This document shows, piece by piece, positions 22,599 to 32,607 of a DNA stretch of 36,278 nucleotides. The notes under the pieces are model-generated. The model was not told where the DNA came from. It did no database searches and worked only from the letters and a program-made list of their open reading frames with translations. This DNA is from a virus: positions 1 through 36,278 of the IMG/VR virus record IMGVR_UViG_3300042383_000067, one strand, 5' to 3'. Numbering within the stretch: position 1 is the stretch's first letter; every line of letters starts with the position of its first letter. The translations under genes and the position numbers were made by a program.

Positions 22599-23373
22599 CG
22601 AGCATCCTTTCTAAAGTTTGTGCGTATCCTGCAAACTGAACAGCATCAGCCTCATCCTGATTACCAGCCTCAATCTTTTTCTGTGCAAAAGCAGCAGCAG
22701 TAGGAGCCTGTTCAGCAACACCAGCCTGCGACTTCTGTCCAGCCAACTCAACACCCTGATAAGTCTTAACCAACTTATCCAATTCTTCGGTGTCCAATGT
22801 TCGGCCCAACACGTTCTGGGAAACCTTGTCAAAAACATTTTGCAAATCCGTCGCAGCAGTCATGCGATACTTCTTCAAACCACCGCCACCACCCGAATAA
22901 GGGAACTTCAGAGAACGCTCCAACGCTTGTTCGACGCTAATGAAACTTTGGTTGGCATCAATCAACGCCCGCTTGTATGCGTCAAGGGTTGACTGGCGAA
23001 CAATGCCTGGTTGATATGACTGACCAGAAAAGTATCCTCCAGCAGCAAGTCGTTTTTGCCAAGCAATAACGTCCTCAGCATCCCAAGTGGCAATTGCTTG
23101 TTCATCACCTTCAAAGTATTGAGGCTGGATTGGTTGACCACCAACAGTTTTGGTAGGTCCCTCATATCCAACTAGCCGACCATCTTGGAAAACACCGCTA
23201 CCTTCAAGACCAAGAACATTTTTGCCTCCGCCACCAAGACCCAAAACTTCTTTAACATAAGCAAGAGCTGCCTGAACTTCAGGAGATACCGGAACAGTCG
23301 TGGTCGGTGCTGGTGGACCAATCGGAGGCGTAGTTGTAGGGGTTGTCCCATCCTGTTTAAGTTTTGGAGCCAT
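22591..23373 (-). CDS. Pro/Gly-rich portal-proximal structural protein
   Basis: The 260-residue protein begins with a Pro/Thr-rich stretch (1-30), then a Gly-rich linker near 45-60, a middle with WDAEDVIAWQKRLAAGGYFSG near 97-117 and a helical C-terminus. LKKYRMTAATDLQNVFDKV near 166-184 leads into an NVLGRTLDTEELDKLVKTYQ block. This last block is a small conserved helical module in many phage internal proteins. A peptidoglycan-binding function was considered because of the WQKRL(A)AGGYFSG pattern, which resembles PG_binding_1, but the core is too short to be certain. The start overlaps the giant gene's stop (TAATG). Confidence 0.72.
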   Translation of the reverse strand: MAPKLKQDGTTPTTTPPIGPPAPTTTVPVSPEVQAALAYVKEVLGLGGGGKNVLGLEGSGVFQDGRLVGYEGPTKTVGGQPIQPQYFEGDEQAIATWDAEDVIAWQKRLAAGGYFSGQSYQPGIVRQSTLDAYKRALIDANQSFISVEQALERSLKFPYSGGGGGLKKYRMTAATDLQNVFDKVSQNVLGRTLDTEELDKLVKTYQGVELAGQKSQAGVAEQAPTAAAFAQKKIEAGNQDEADAVQFAGYAQTLERMLGG

Positions 23374-26300
23374 TACGGTAACTGTCCTGTCTGAACCAAT
23401 AGTTTCTCTTGTTCGGTCAAAGTCTTAAATTCTCTAGACAAAACACTATCCCACACGCCCTGGAACGCAGGATTCTTTTCAGCAATTTGATCCCCAACAA
23501 TCTTCAAAGCCTCACGCTCGACGATACCACCACGGTTATTACGCCAAGAGTTAACGCTAGTTAAACCAGAACTACGGGTAATCACATTGACAATCGCATT
23601 ACGTTGTGCCAAATACTCTTTCAATGGAGCCATAACCGGCAAGTTGGCTAACTTCGGATCAATAGATGCTTTGATAATTGAGTTCACCGAGTTAACGATT
23701 TCGTCGTTATATTCCTGAAACGCGAGTGACCTGTTCCAACTAGGCAACGATGATTTGATTTGAGATTCCATCATGCTTAAAGCGTAGGATTTCAGAGGGG
23801 TTTCGCCCAAAGCCTGTGTTAATTCACGATCATATTTGTTGTAACGGAAGTTACCCCACAACTGTTCGATCTGGGCAGCGATTTCTTCTTTGGGCAAAGC
23901 AGAAAGTTCACCTGCACGTTTCTGAATGTTGTAAATCTTTTGGTCAAACTCGTTTGTATTCGGTCCAAAATAGCCCGCAACATCTGGATAACGCCTAAAC
24001 AAATCTTCGTTTTCGTTTTTGAATTTGTAGAACGCTTTACTGGACTCTGAACCAGGGACATTACTTTCGCTGATAGAAGCCAAATACGGTAGGACAAGAT
24101 CACCGTATTGGTTGACCACTCCATCAATTTGATCTTGAAATGTGCCACCCTTATCACGAATGTCGTTTTCTGTTTTTCGGATACTGTCTAACAGAACACC
24201 GAGCGGAACCAGTTTGCTGTCTTGTTCTGCGTAGAACTGGCTGATTGGTGCGCCAGGGGAGAAGAACTGTGTCAAACCGCGCAACCACCATAGAGTATTG
24301 CCCTTGTCTTGTGATGCTTGCATCGCTTCACGAACACCAGCTTCGTCTTGTGTGTATTTACCTGAAGCAAGCTCAGCCATAAAAGTACGGCTCTGCAAAG
24401 TTTTATACACGGGGTCATTGTTCGGGTTGCCTAAGAACTGTGATACACGCTCAAATGGTGTTCCAGCGGCCAAACCTTGTGCAAAACGTTGGATAGCCAA
24501 AGGAGTGAAGTAGTCCTGCAATTCGTTAGATGGCTCACCGTAAGGGATGAATACCTTATTCAGTTTGTCCCAAACCTCACCTTGCCTATTAGGTATAGCG
24601 GTGTAGGTCAAAGCAACATACGGACCAACCGACGGGATGACGCTTGTAGCCATCGACAAAGAACCAACACTCACTTTGTAGTCAAATGGGATACCCGTCA
24701 ATGCTCGCGCTGCGCCACCGACAAGTGGATAGTTGAAACTCAAAGACCCTGTTTGCGGGTCACGGTAAACAAAACCTTCGTTCTTGCCATCTTGGTCAAT
24801 ATCCCCTGGTCCAATGATGTTTGTTTCACCAGGTCCACCAATTTGCAAGTTACCTAAAGCCTCAGCAGCTTTATCAATCTTGTGGGTGGCAAGAGGGTTG
24901 ATTGCAGTTTTCGCTAACTGGACGCTCACTTCACGGAAAGCATCAAAGAATGGGAACAAGAGGCGATGGTTGTAGCCGAACAATGTTTTCTTGCGTGAGT
25001 CAAACAGCAAGTTGATTGTGTCCTCAACTGCTCGATATCCAGCAAGGCTGTCAAGTTTTTCTAATGTGCCAGTGCCTTTAGCCCGTGGAATGTTGTCAAG
25101 GATATTTTCTACGACGTGCTGCGGAAGGTTCAGATCAGGTAGGGAAGCCTTCAGTTTCAATGCTTCTTCTTTACTAAGCAAAGGGATCATGTCGGCAATT
25201 AGGTTCCATTTACGTGCATTAAACATTGGGACTCTAGCGAACTTGTCTGATGCACGACCGTAAGCGTTCTGCATAAACCAACTAAAAATTCCAGCAGATT
25301 TTTCTTCATCAAACTGTGAAACACGGGGGAACACCATTGTTGCTTCTGGGGCTTTTGACCATTCAGCAAAAATAGGGACAGTCAGATCATCAGGATCACC
25401 GGCTTTGAGCAGGTTCATGAACTCTGCTGAAGGAATGTTCCCGTATGCGGTTCTGCGACCAAGAGAAAATGTTTCACCGCCGACGATCACACCATTGTTA
25501 GCAATAGCACCAAGCAACTTAGGATGTCCACCAGTCACCTGTTGCAAGTCATCCACTACATACTCAACATATTTCCTTGCACCTTCAAGAGTGTCCCACT
25601 CATAATCTGGACGCAACTTGCCCAAGCCTTTGAAATACGATTCGTAAGCTTTTCTTAACGAACCATCAAACATTTCATTAGCCAGTTTTTCTAAAGCACC
25701 ACGGGAGCCTGTTTGCAAAGCGCGGGCAACAGCAGAACCCAACACATCAGTACCACGATCAATAGATGCCTGAGCAATACCCCTCAACCACAAGGTAGGG
25801 TTTTCGCTTCTAAAAACGGTTTGTTGTGAACTTGCACGAACATGACCAGCAACAAGGTTTCCTAGAGCGGTATCCCCAGCTTTGGTTGGCGATGGTCCGA
25901 TCATCACATCACGGGCTGAAGCAACTTCGGATTCTAGAATTGAATCAATTTCGTCAAGACGTGCCTGCTCAGCAGCAACATCAATCTTGGCAAGTCTGCG
26001 ACGCAACTTGTCAGCCAACTTGGTGTTACCCAAACTTTCTGCTCTAGCAATTCGGGCTGGCAAAACATTCAAAGCCTCGTCAAGTTTCAAGGCAATATCA
26101 TCAGCCTCCGATATTCGTGGCATAACTCGACCATAAATATCTTTATTCATACGACCAGAGAAAATTTCTGCCACATAACCGAACTCGTTGCCGAACTGTC
26201 CGGATAGAGAGTTACGCATCATTTCTTCTGGGACAACACGAAGCACATAACGACCAGACAAAAGAACCGCTTTTTTCCAAACAGTCTGCAACCAAAAAGC

Positions 26301-29300
26301 TTTAGCCATCGCCTTGTCAAGAACATCCAATGTTTGACCCATACCAGGGGTTACACGGGCAAGCAGCGAATACTCGGCCCAATTGGAGGTCAGGTCAAGA
26401 AGTTGGTCAAGTTCATCTGTGTCAAACGGCAACAGGCTGATGTCATTTGTTCTTTGTTGAACCAAATACATCGGCCCCATACCACTACCCTCTAGGTAGT
26501 CAAGACTCACGCCCCTGCCTACATCGTCCCAAACATAACGCACGATTTCTTCTTCTTTAGAAACCAAAAATGTTGAAGCCTTACGAACCGCATCTTCGAT
26601 CTCTGCCACAAGTTCAGTTCGACGCTTCATCGTGACACGTTCAAAAGGAGTCATCTCCTCAAACGTTTTCTTCAAAGGTGCTTTCAGCTTGTCAATTACT
26701 GGTTGGATTTTATCCTTGATGACCACGTTTTTGAATTCTTTAGCGAAGTCAAACAGATCACCACGGATTTTTGCTGCATCATCCTGAGACACAATCCTGA
26801 TGTATTCGTTCATCAAAGCCGATCTAGCCTCAATTGGGGTTTTAAGAACAATCATCGTGTCATGCAGGTGGTTTGCTCCAGCAGCCAAATCGTTAATCGG
26901 CAAAACATTTGATCGCGGAAGTGTCGCAGCCATACGAGAATTTTTAGAAATCAATTGTTTGGTTCGATACCCAACTTCACCAATTACGTTGCCACTCCAA
27001 CCAGGCAAACCACCAGGAGCTATGCTCTCCAATGGGTCAAGACTTGCCCTCGCAGCATCAAACACAGCCTCAACCGCTTCAGGAGTAGTTGCCTCAGAAA
27101 GTTTTTGTGCCAAACGAGGCGACTTACCTTTAAGGAACTTCATCCAAATTTCGTAAGCATTTCCTTCAGACGCAATGGCTTTGAAAACATTTTGACCAGT
27201 ACCAGATATTTTCCAAAGTGAGTAAGGTTCGGCAGCAACGCTCTTGGAAGCAGCATCAATAAGACCGTGTGCATCCAAATATCCTTGTGCCTGGGCGATG
27301 TCTCTTGCTGTGACCTGCAACTGTTCACCTTCAGCGACAAGTCGTCGAGCCTCCACCGTTGGCAACATCTCACCAGTTCTAGAAGCTCTTACTTTTAGTT
27401 TTGACGGAGACAAAACAACTCTTGCGGTATGGGTTCCGTACTCTGATCCAATTCTCACACCGCCGTCATAACTAATTGCATCAACACCTTTAAGTTTGAA
27501 CCAATCATTCACAACATCGGTGGTTCTAGTTGGGTATGGAATGACATCTGGCTGAAACGAACTGAACGTTACATCCCTAAATCCTGTTCCGTCAGCACTT
27601 AAAACTATGTTTTTGAAAGGTCCAACATCACCAATGGGGACAGTCAACTCTAAATTAACCCCCATCTGATACAACGCTTTTTCAACGAACCCGTCAAATG
27701 CCCCATCGGTTATTCGTGAGTAAGCCAATACACTTTGAGTTTCTCTTGGCAAAGAAGAAAAGTTTGGTATTGATTTGATCTTTGCAAGATCAACACCAAC
27801 TAAATTTTCTGTTTGAAATGCTTTTGACATTTCTTTCAGTTCATCAATGAAAGAACGATATTCCTGCGTAAGCTGCCTAAACTCTGCAACAGTCGCATCA
27901 AACAATTTTTTATCAAGTTTTGAGCCTGCTAGTTCTGTCGTAAACTGAGCAGTTTTTCTTTGAACAAAGTTTTCAGCAACAGCAGCAAATCTTTTTTCTA
28001 GCAGTTTTGCTTCACTGATTTTTTGGGCAAGAATTGCTTGCGTTTCTGGTGTTGTATACATACCATTGTATGCAAACTCCCAGTCAACAATTTGTCTTTG
28101 CAAGGCTTGAACCGGTGTAGGTCTATAATCGGAAGCAGTTTGAGGATTATCAATAGCAGAAGCAATAGCTTTACCCCTGCTTGAATAAGCAACAGCCTTA
28201 TATTCCGAAGCATTTAATTCTGGGTTCCAAACAAATTCACTATCGACAGACAAATCATCAGACCACCCAACAAACGGCGTTTGATCTAACGTATCATCCA
28301 AAAGATACTGCAAATTTCTGTTAGTAAAATAATTTTTTGAACGCTCAATCAAACGCAAGTTATTTTTCAACCAATCCGCAGGAGCAGCAAGCCTTCTTCT
28401 AACATCAACAAGTTTTGCGGTATCGTTTATTCCAATAAAATAATCTTCAGGATTAACATTTTGCAGTCGAATACCGCCGACAGGTGAGTCAAAACCTATT
28501 TCAACAAGCCTTCTTTCAACTTCAAGCGCATTTTCTAAAGTAAAACCCAATTCGTTAATAGCAGAACGAAGATTCCAAGGAATGTTTGGATCAAGAGTCC
28601 AAGTTTCTTCACCGTTAATTGTCAAAAAACCTTCTTTTGGTGTCTCAAACTCATAGACGTATGCTTGACCTGATTGTTCACCGACAACCGGAACCGTTAC
28701 TTCGGTTTCGCCAAGATTGAGTCGAGTGTCTCCAGCGCGAGTCTCCAAATTGTAAGAAGTTGCAACAGGGGAAAGATCGGTATCGTAAAGACCTGGACCG
28801 ATCAGATTCCCTGTGTTTATCGGACCGTCTGGACCAATGTCAAGAAATTGATCAATTGGTTGACCACCACGCGCCACTACCGTCCTGTCCCCAGACCAAG
28901 TGACCCCAGGCTGGCGCGTAACAAGACTCACAGCAGTTTCGGACAACTGTGAAGCCTCATCAACCATTGAAACAACTTCATCGGCTTTAGCAATAGTTTC
29001 CGGTGTCAAAGCAATCCCAGCCTTAACCAGTTTTCTTGCTGCCGCAGCAGATTCGGCAGATGCGGTAACTGCCTCTGGTAAAGCACGTAAGGCTTTAGGA
29101 GCCTGAACCACGTTCAATGGGTCCATAAACACTTGAAAACCCATGTCGGTGGTTCCACTTAGCAAACTATGGATGTCGTCACCAGCTTCATACACATCGG
29201 CTATCACGCCCAATGAAGCAACTATTCTGCCTACTGTTGCTGTTTGACCATATATTTTCGGGCGCAAACGTTCTTCAAGTTTGTTACGCGCTTCTTCGGC

Positions 29301-30167
29301 TGGCCCACCTGGGAGATAACCTTCGCCAGTAGATTTGTTTTGAAAAAGAGTTGTATTGGAGATAATTCCTTTCATTTGCTCCCAGATACTCGCATCAGAA
29401 GCAGTAACAATCGAACTATCGTCGTTGAGGATCAATGATGGAGAAAACATAATCAAGTTTTCGATCATCTGTATAGGAGCCATAGCCACAGTCAGGGTTT
29501 CCCTCAACGGGTCACGGACCATCGTGTTCCATGCAGTTGATCCACCAGAAGCAGCAATTGACAAAGTTTTTCCTAAAACATTTTCTGCCCATTCGGTGTA
29601 TGGGATTGCGTCAACAGTTTTAGAACTTGCTTTTGCTATTGGTGAGCCAGCATAATTTTTAAAGTAAACAAACGGAGTTTTGACAACAGTTTGGATGTCG
29701 TTAGCAAATCGTCCGCCAATATATTCTTGAACACCGAAACCACCAGTACTTACATCGGTGATAGTACCTGGGTTGAAACCACCTTGGAACTGTTGCTTTG
29801 GAACAAACTTCCATTCGCCGTTCTTCTTGATATATGCACCGTCACCCATAGGTAAACGGTTTTTATTAGCGTTAATTGTTGCAAGTCTGTCTGAAGTTGT
29901 TTGTGGTGCGCGTTCCCCAACTCGTTCAGTTGGTGCAGCCGTGGAAGGTTTGAAGCCCGCACCTTCTAATGCAGCAGAAATAGCTGCAGATTGCTGAACA
30001 TTTTTTGCTGACGGTGACGCAGAAACGGCCGCCATCTCCTGAAGTTGTGTAACTTGCGGAGGCTGGTATGTTGCCGGTATTGCGGGACCCAACTTCGGTG
30101 GGTTTGATGCAGGAGCAACAGGTAAAGTTTGTTGTTCTGTCGGTGTCTTATCCTGTTTCTTTACCAA
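23373..30167 (-). CDS. Giant 2264-residue internal virion protein with ADP-ribosyltransferase-like domain
   Basis: The gene begins at TTG (AAAGGTGG about eight bases upstream) and is the longest in the window. The N-terminus is disordered and Pro/Ala-rich (1-105). Residues about 421-592 resemble ADP-ribosyltransferase folds of phage polyvalent proteins: VARGG (Arg433), GPGLYDTD at 457-464 with Tyr472, the YVYEF strand near 503-507, and GFDSPVGG at 558-565. A second region at 894-928 (GVDAISYDGG, then VVLSPSKLKVR) resembles the end of the same fold. Much of the rest is helical. A DIDQDGKNEG acidic loop lies near 1789-1798 and a hydrophobic Gly-rich stretch near 1816-1855. By location between portal and scaffold it is probably ejected with DNA. 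Enzyme activity is inferred and unproven. Confidence 0.85.
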   Translation of the reverse strand: MVKKQDKTPTEQQTLPVAPASNPPKLGPAIPATYQPPQVTQLQEMAAVSASPSAKNVQQSAAISAALEGAGFKPSTAAPTERVGERAPQTTSDRLATINANKNRLPMGDGAYIKKNGEWKFVPKQQFQGGFNPGTITDVSTGGFGVQEYIGGRFANDIQTVVKTPFVYFKNYAGSPIAKASSKTVDAIPYTEWAENVLGKTLSIAASGGSTAWNTMVRDPLRETLTVAMAPIQMIENLIMFSPSLILNDDSSIVTASDASIWEQMKGIISNTTLFQNKSTGEGYLPGGPAEEARNKLEERLRPKIYGQTATVGRIVASLGVIADVYEAGDDIHSLLSGTTDMGFQVFMDPLNVVQAPKALRALPEAVTASAESAAAARKLVKAGIALTPETIAKADEVVSMVDEASQLSETAVSLVTRQPGVTWSGDRTVVARGGQPIDQFLDIGPDGPINTGNLIGPGLYDTDLSPVATSYNLETRAGDTRLNLGETEVTVPVVGEQSGQAYVYEFETPKEGFLTINGEETWTLDPNIPWNLRSAINELGFTLENALEVERRLVEIGFDSPVGGIRLQNVNPEDYFIGINDTAKLVDVRRRLAAPADWLKNNLRLIERSKNYFTNRNLQYLLDDTLDQTPFVGWSDDLSVDSEFVWNPELNASEYKAVAYSSRGKAIASAIDNPQTASDYRPTPVQALQRQIVDWEFAYNGMYTTPETQAILAQKISEAKLLEKRFAAVAENFVQRKTAQFTTELAGSKLDKKLFDATVAEFRQLTQEYRSFIDELKEMSKAFQTENLVGVDLAKIKSIPNFSSLPRETQSVLAYSRITDGAFDGFVEKALYQMGVNLELTVPIGDVGPFKNIVLSADGTGFRDVTFSSFQPDVIPYPTRTTDVVNDWFKLKGVDAISYDGGVRIGSEYGTHTARVVLSPSKLKVRASRTGEMLPTVEARRLVAEGEQLQVTARDIAQAQGYLDAHGLIDAASKSVAAEPYSLWKISGTGQNVFKAIASEGNAYEIWMKFLKGKSPRLAQKLSEATTPEAVEAVFDAARASLDPLESIAPGGLPGWSGNVIGEVGYRTKQLISKNSRMAATLPRSNVLPINDLAAGANHLHDTMIVLKTPIEARSALMNEYIRIVSQDDAAKIRGDLFDFAKEFKNVVIKDKIQPVIDKLKAPLKKTFEEMTPFERVTMKRRTELVAEIEDAVRKASTFLVSKEEEIVRYVWDDVGRGVSLDYLEGSGMGPMYLVQQRTNDISLLPFDTDELDQLLDLTSNWAEYSLLARVTPGMGQTLDVLDKAMAKAFWLQTVWKKAVLLSGRYVLRVVPEEMMRNSLSGQFGNEFGYVAEIFSGRMNKDIYGRVMPRISEADDIALKLDEALNVLPARIARAESLGNTKLADKLRRRLAKIDVAAEQARLDEIDSILESEVASARDVMIGPSPTKAGDTALGNLVAGHVRASSQQTVFRSENPTLWLRGIAQASIDRGTDVLGSAVARALQTGSRGALEKLANEMFDGSLRKAYESYFKGLGKLRPDYEWDTLEGARKYVEYVVDDLQQVTGGHPKLLGAIANNGVIVGGETFSLGRRTAYGNIPSAEFMNLLKAGDPDDLTVPIFAEWSKAPEATMVFPRVSQFDEEKSAGIFSWFMQNAYGRASDKFARVPMFNARKWNLIADMIPLLSKEEALKLKASLPDLNLPQHVVENILDNIPRAKGTGTLEKLDSLAGYRAVEDTINLLFDSRKKTLFGYNHRLLFPFFDAFREVSVQLAKTAINPLATHKIDKAAEALGNLQIGGPGETNIIGPGDIDQDGKNEGFVYRDPQTGSLSFNYPLVGGAARALTGIPFDYKVSVGSLSMATSVIPSVGPYVALTYTAIPNRQGEVWDKLNKVFIPYGEPSNELQDYFTPLAIQRFAQGLAAGTPFERVSQFLGNPNNDPVYKTLQSRTFMAELASGKYTQDEAGVREAMQASQDKGNTLWWLRGLTQFFSPGAPISQFYAEQDSKLVPLGVLLDSIRKTENDIRDKGGTFQDQIDGVVNQYGDLVLPYLASISESNVPGSESSKAFYKFKNENEDLFRRYPDVAGYFGPNTNEFDQKIYNIQKRAGELSALPKEEIAAQIEQLWGNFRYNKYDRELTQALGETPLKSYALSMMESQIKSSLPSWNRSLAFQEYNDEIVNSVNSIIKASIDPKLANLPVMAPLKEYLAQRNAIVNVITRSSGLTSVNSWRNNRGGIVEREALKIVGDQIAEKNPAFQGVWDSVLSREFKTLTEQEKLLVQTGQLP

Positions 30168-30469
30168 TTCAACGCCACCTTTGGAACATACTTATCCCGA
30201 TACTGCTGGCGCATCATGTGAGGAGTTAAACCGCTAGACATCGCCTCTTTAGCGGAAACTTTAGAAACTTCACGCAACATAGATTCCTGACCAGACAAAA
30301 CCATCGGCACAAGAATTTCTGGGGCAACCCAATGATATTGAGCGTAAGCCCGTCCCAAAGCCTCAGCCATTTTCTCATCATACATCTCTTGATACTGCTT
30401 AACCCGTTTCTGAGATTCGTTGTATGAATCAACTTCGGATCGTATCTTCAGCGCATCCTCTAAGTTCAT
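30161..30469 (-). CDS. Small helical protein between portal region and giant gene
   Basis: The 102-residue protein is charged and helical: KIRSEVDSYNESQKRVKQYQ near 8-27, DEKMAEALGRAYAQYHW near 31-47 and a Met/Ala-rich second half with a Tyr/Lys-rich end. Its stop overlaps the giant gene start by seven bases, and its start overlaps the previous stop as ATGA. It could be an assembly helper for the ejection proteins. Function is unknown. Confidence 0.72.
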   Translation of the reverse strand: MNLEDALKIRSEVDSYNESQKRVKQYQEMYDEKMAEALGRAYAQYHWVAPEILVPMVLSGQESMLREVSKVSAKEAMSSGLTPHMMRQQYRDKYVPKVALNW

Positions 30470-30840
30470 CCTGCTTCCAATGCAGTCATCAAAGCCATCA
30501 GATTAGGGTTTGGGTACATTGAATAAATTGCGCGAACACGCTCAACTAAATCTTGTTTACTTCCTGCTGGTGGTGCTGTGTTAGGTGCAATTCCAGCCAT
30601 CGTTGGTCCTGGGCCTGAACCAAATGGTGCGCCAGCAGTAACAGGTTCATTAGGTCGTTCAGTCCCGCGTGTTAAAGCACCAATGGTCCCTGGTCGAACT
30701 GGTGTTGGCTGTGCATCTGTTGGTGATGCACCCATAGGTACAGCGCGTTGAGCGTTCATTTGCTCTGTTGCTTTACCGTAGGTTTGACCCGTTGCAGCCT
30801 GAACAGCCATACGGTTAGTCCCTGCTTGTACGTCGCTCAT
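30466..30840 (-). CDS. Pro/Ala-rich portal-associated protein, unknown function
   Basis: The 124-residue protein is rich in Pro, Ala, Gly and Thr through residues 1-90. Only the C-terminal 35 residues (KQDLVERVRAIYSMYPNPNLMALMTAL) look helical. It starts directly after the portal stop (TAA then ATG). The composition resembles the C-terminal tail of the portal itself, suggesting a disordered linker or docking protein. No catalytic motif is seen. Confidence 0.72.
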   Translation of the reverse strand: MSDVQAGTNRMAVQAATGQTYGKATEQMNAQRAVPMGASPTDAQPTPVRPGTIGALTRGTERPNEPVTAGAPFGSGPGPTMAGIAPNTAPPAGSKQDLVERVRAIYSMYPNPNLMALMTALEAG

Positions 30841-32607
30841 TTACCCTCCGAGTTGTGCAAGTAGTTGATCGATTGGTGGTGCGCCCTGCGGCCCTGCTGG
30901 TGGACCCATTGGTTGCTGTCCGCCCATCTGTGGCATCGCAAGACCTGGCATTGTTTCAGGTGCGCCTGCTGGTGCAGGTGTTGCCTGACGATCCTTAGCG
31001 CGTTGATCGGTACGACGAACAGCGTCAAACAGCGGTACGTCTTGCTCGACAACAAGCTTGGTTAGATATGCCAAATCTTCTGGCTGATACGGACCATTAG
31101 GGTCCGAAGCCTGTTGTTGAATACTCGTAAGTAGAGCAGACTCAACTCCTTCTGCGATGATGCGGTCATGTTCTAGGTCTGGGTCGCTGATAAGCGGGTC
31201 GGCTTCGCGAGCGGATTCTTTAGACATAAGTCCTGTTCCGAGTCGTTGACCGAGGCCGACTATCAGCGAGTTCACATCGGAGCCTGCCGCAGAGTATGCG
31301 ACATAATGGAAATCTGTTTGCCAAAGTTTGTTTGGCGTATAGGTTTCTTCACCGACAGATGATTTGCGTCCAAAGAAGAACGACTTTTGTTGGTTGCCCC
31401 AATACGCTTTCTCGATTGCGATAGCAACTTTGTCTTCTTCCAAGATGGATTGTTCAAACGTGGTTTGTGCTTCTTGCACACGGAAGTCAACGGTTGCTGA
31501 CAGTACGGATTCTCCACGGCGACCAGTACGAATGTTGCTGGCAGACTCTCCACCGAACTCGGCAGGGATCGCACCCTCTAAACGTTCCTGTCGTTCCAAA
31601 CGATCAAGCGCAGTATCAGTCTTATAACCTGGGTTGAGTTGCAACTGTTGAATGTCGCCACCCTTAACAACACCAAGTTGTCCGGCTTTACCATCAGCAA
31701 CCTGCAAAATTTCTGGATTCTCACCAGGTCGAGCGATCAGATATTCTTCAGGGAAAATACCGCGCTCAATAGCGATCTCAGTCAAGGCTTGTAGTCGTGC
31801 GCGGGTGTAATACATTCCCATCACACCATCAAACTGACCGCGAGGCTTATCCAAAGTAATGCGGTTAGCAACGATTGCTAGTGGCATACCTGTACGGTTC
31901 GGGATGTATTCAAGCATCATCGCTTCAACACCAGCACGTTCACCGACAGTCAGGTTCGGTGAATCCTCTGCACCAAGAACGATCAGTTGGATGCACTCTG
32001 GGGAAACATATTCGAGCATCGTGTATTTGGTGTCGGCAGCAATTTTGCCTAAACGCAGTTTCCCTAATACCAGTTCACCATAGTTTTGTAGCAGGTAACT
32101 TGCGCTGGCACGATACGTGAAAATGCAGTCCTGTGGTAGCGGATCATCAGGATCATCCACAGGTGCAGCGAAAGTGTCCAACGGGTTACGCACAGACCAC
32201 ACAGGCATCAAAGTTTTGAAATCAGGTTTGATAACTACAGCTGACTGTGAGTAGCCGAGGAGGTGTCGTGCGCGACGACGCATCTTCATCTGCATACGGT
32301 TGTGGTCCCAAATGGACAACATCGCACGTTTACGCATACGGGCAGATGACTTAGAGCGTTCGGAGCCTTCTTTGATTGGCGGGAAGTATGGGGATGGCAT
32401 TGTTGATGTCACACGCATAGACATCTGATCCAAACCCTGCACCAACAGGTTCGCTACCGAAGATTTAGCGTTCTTATCAAGTTCGTTCAACGGAACAATC
32501 ACGTCACCGTTGGCTAGATCGCGTACACGACGCATCTGCTCCTGAACAGGACCTTGATTTCTACGGCGTTGCTCGTAGAGTTGGACGATTTCCTCAGTAG
32601 TGAGCAT
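30841..32607 (-). CDS. Portal protein
   Basis: The 588-residue protein has an alpha/beta core and no enzymatic motif. It starts with TEEIVQLYEQRRRNQGP near 3-20, typical of the crown-helix opening of portal proteins. Later come GYSQSAVVIKPDF near 117-129, VWSVRNPLDTFAAPVDDP near 135-152 and a long helix region (ERGIFPEEYLI and RLERQERLEG). The C-terminus (from about 520) is Pro/Gly/Met-rich and probably disordered. Length, position directly after the terminase and basic mini-gene, and order (terminase, portal, internal proteins, scaffold, capsid) support the call. It starts right after the stop of the mini-gene. Confidence 0.88.
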   Translation of the reverse strand: MLTTEEIVQLYEQRRRNQGPVQEQMRRVRDLANGDVIVPLNELDKNAKSSVANLLVQGLDQMSMRVTSTMPSPYFPPIKEGSERSKSSARMRKRAMLSIWDHNRMQMKMRRRARHLLGYSQSAVVIKPDFKTLMPVWSVRNPLDTFAAPVDDPDDPLPQDCIFTYRASASYLLQNYGELVLGKLRLGKIAADTKYTMLEYVSPECIQLIVLGAEDSPNLTVGERAGVEAMMLEYIPNRTGMPLAIVANRITLDKPRGQFDGVMGMYYTRARLQALTEIAIERGIFPEEYLIARPGENPEILQVADGKAGQLGVVKGGDIQQLQLNPGYKTDTALDRLERQERLEGAIPAEFGGESASNIRTGRRGESVLSATVDFRVQEAQTTFEQSILEEDKVAIAIEKAYWGNQQKSFFFGRKSSVGEETYTPNKLWQTDFHYVAYSAAGSDVNSLIVGLGQRLGTGLMSKESAREADPLISDPDLEHDRIIAEGVESALLTSIQQQASDPNGPYQPEDLAYLTKLVVEQDVPLFDAVRRTDQRAKDRQATPAPAGAPETMPGLAMPQMGGQQPMGPPAGPQGAPPIDQLLAQLGG

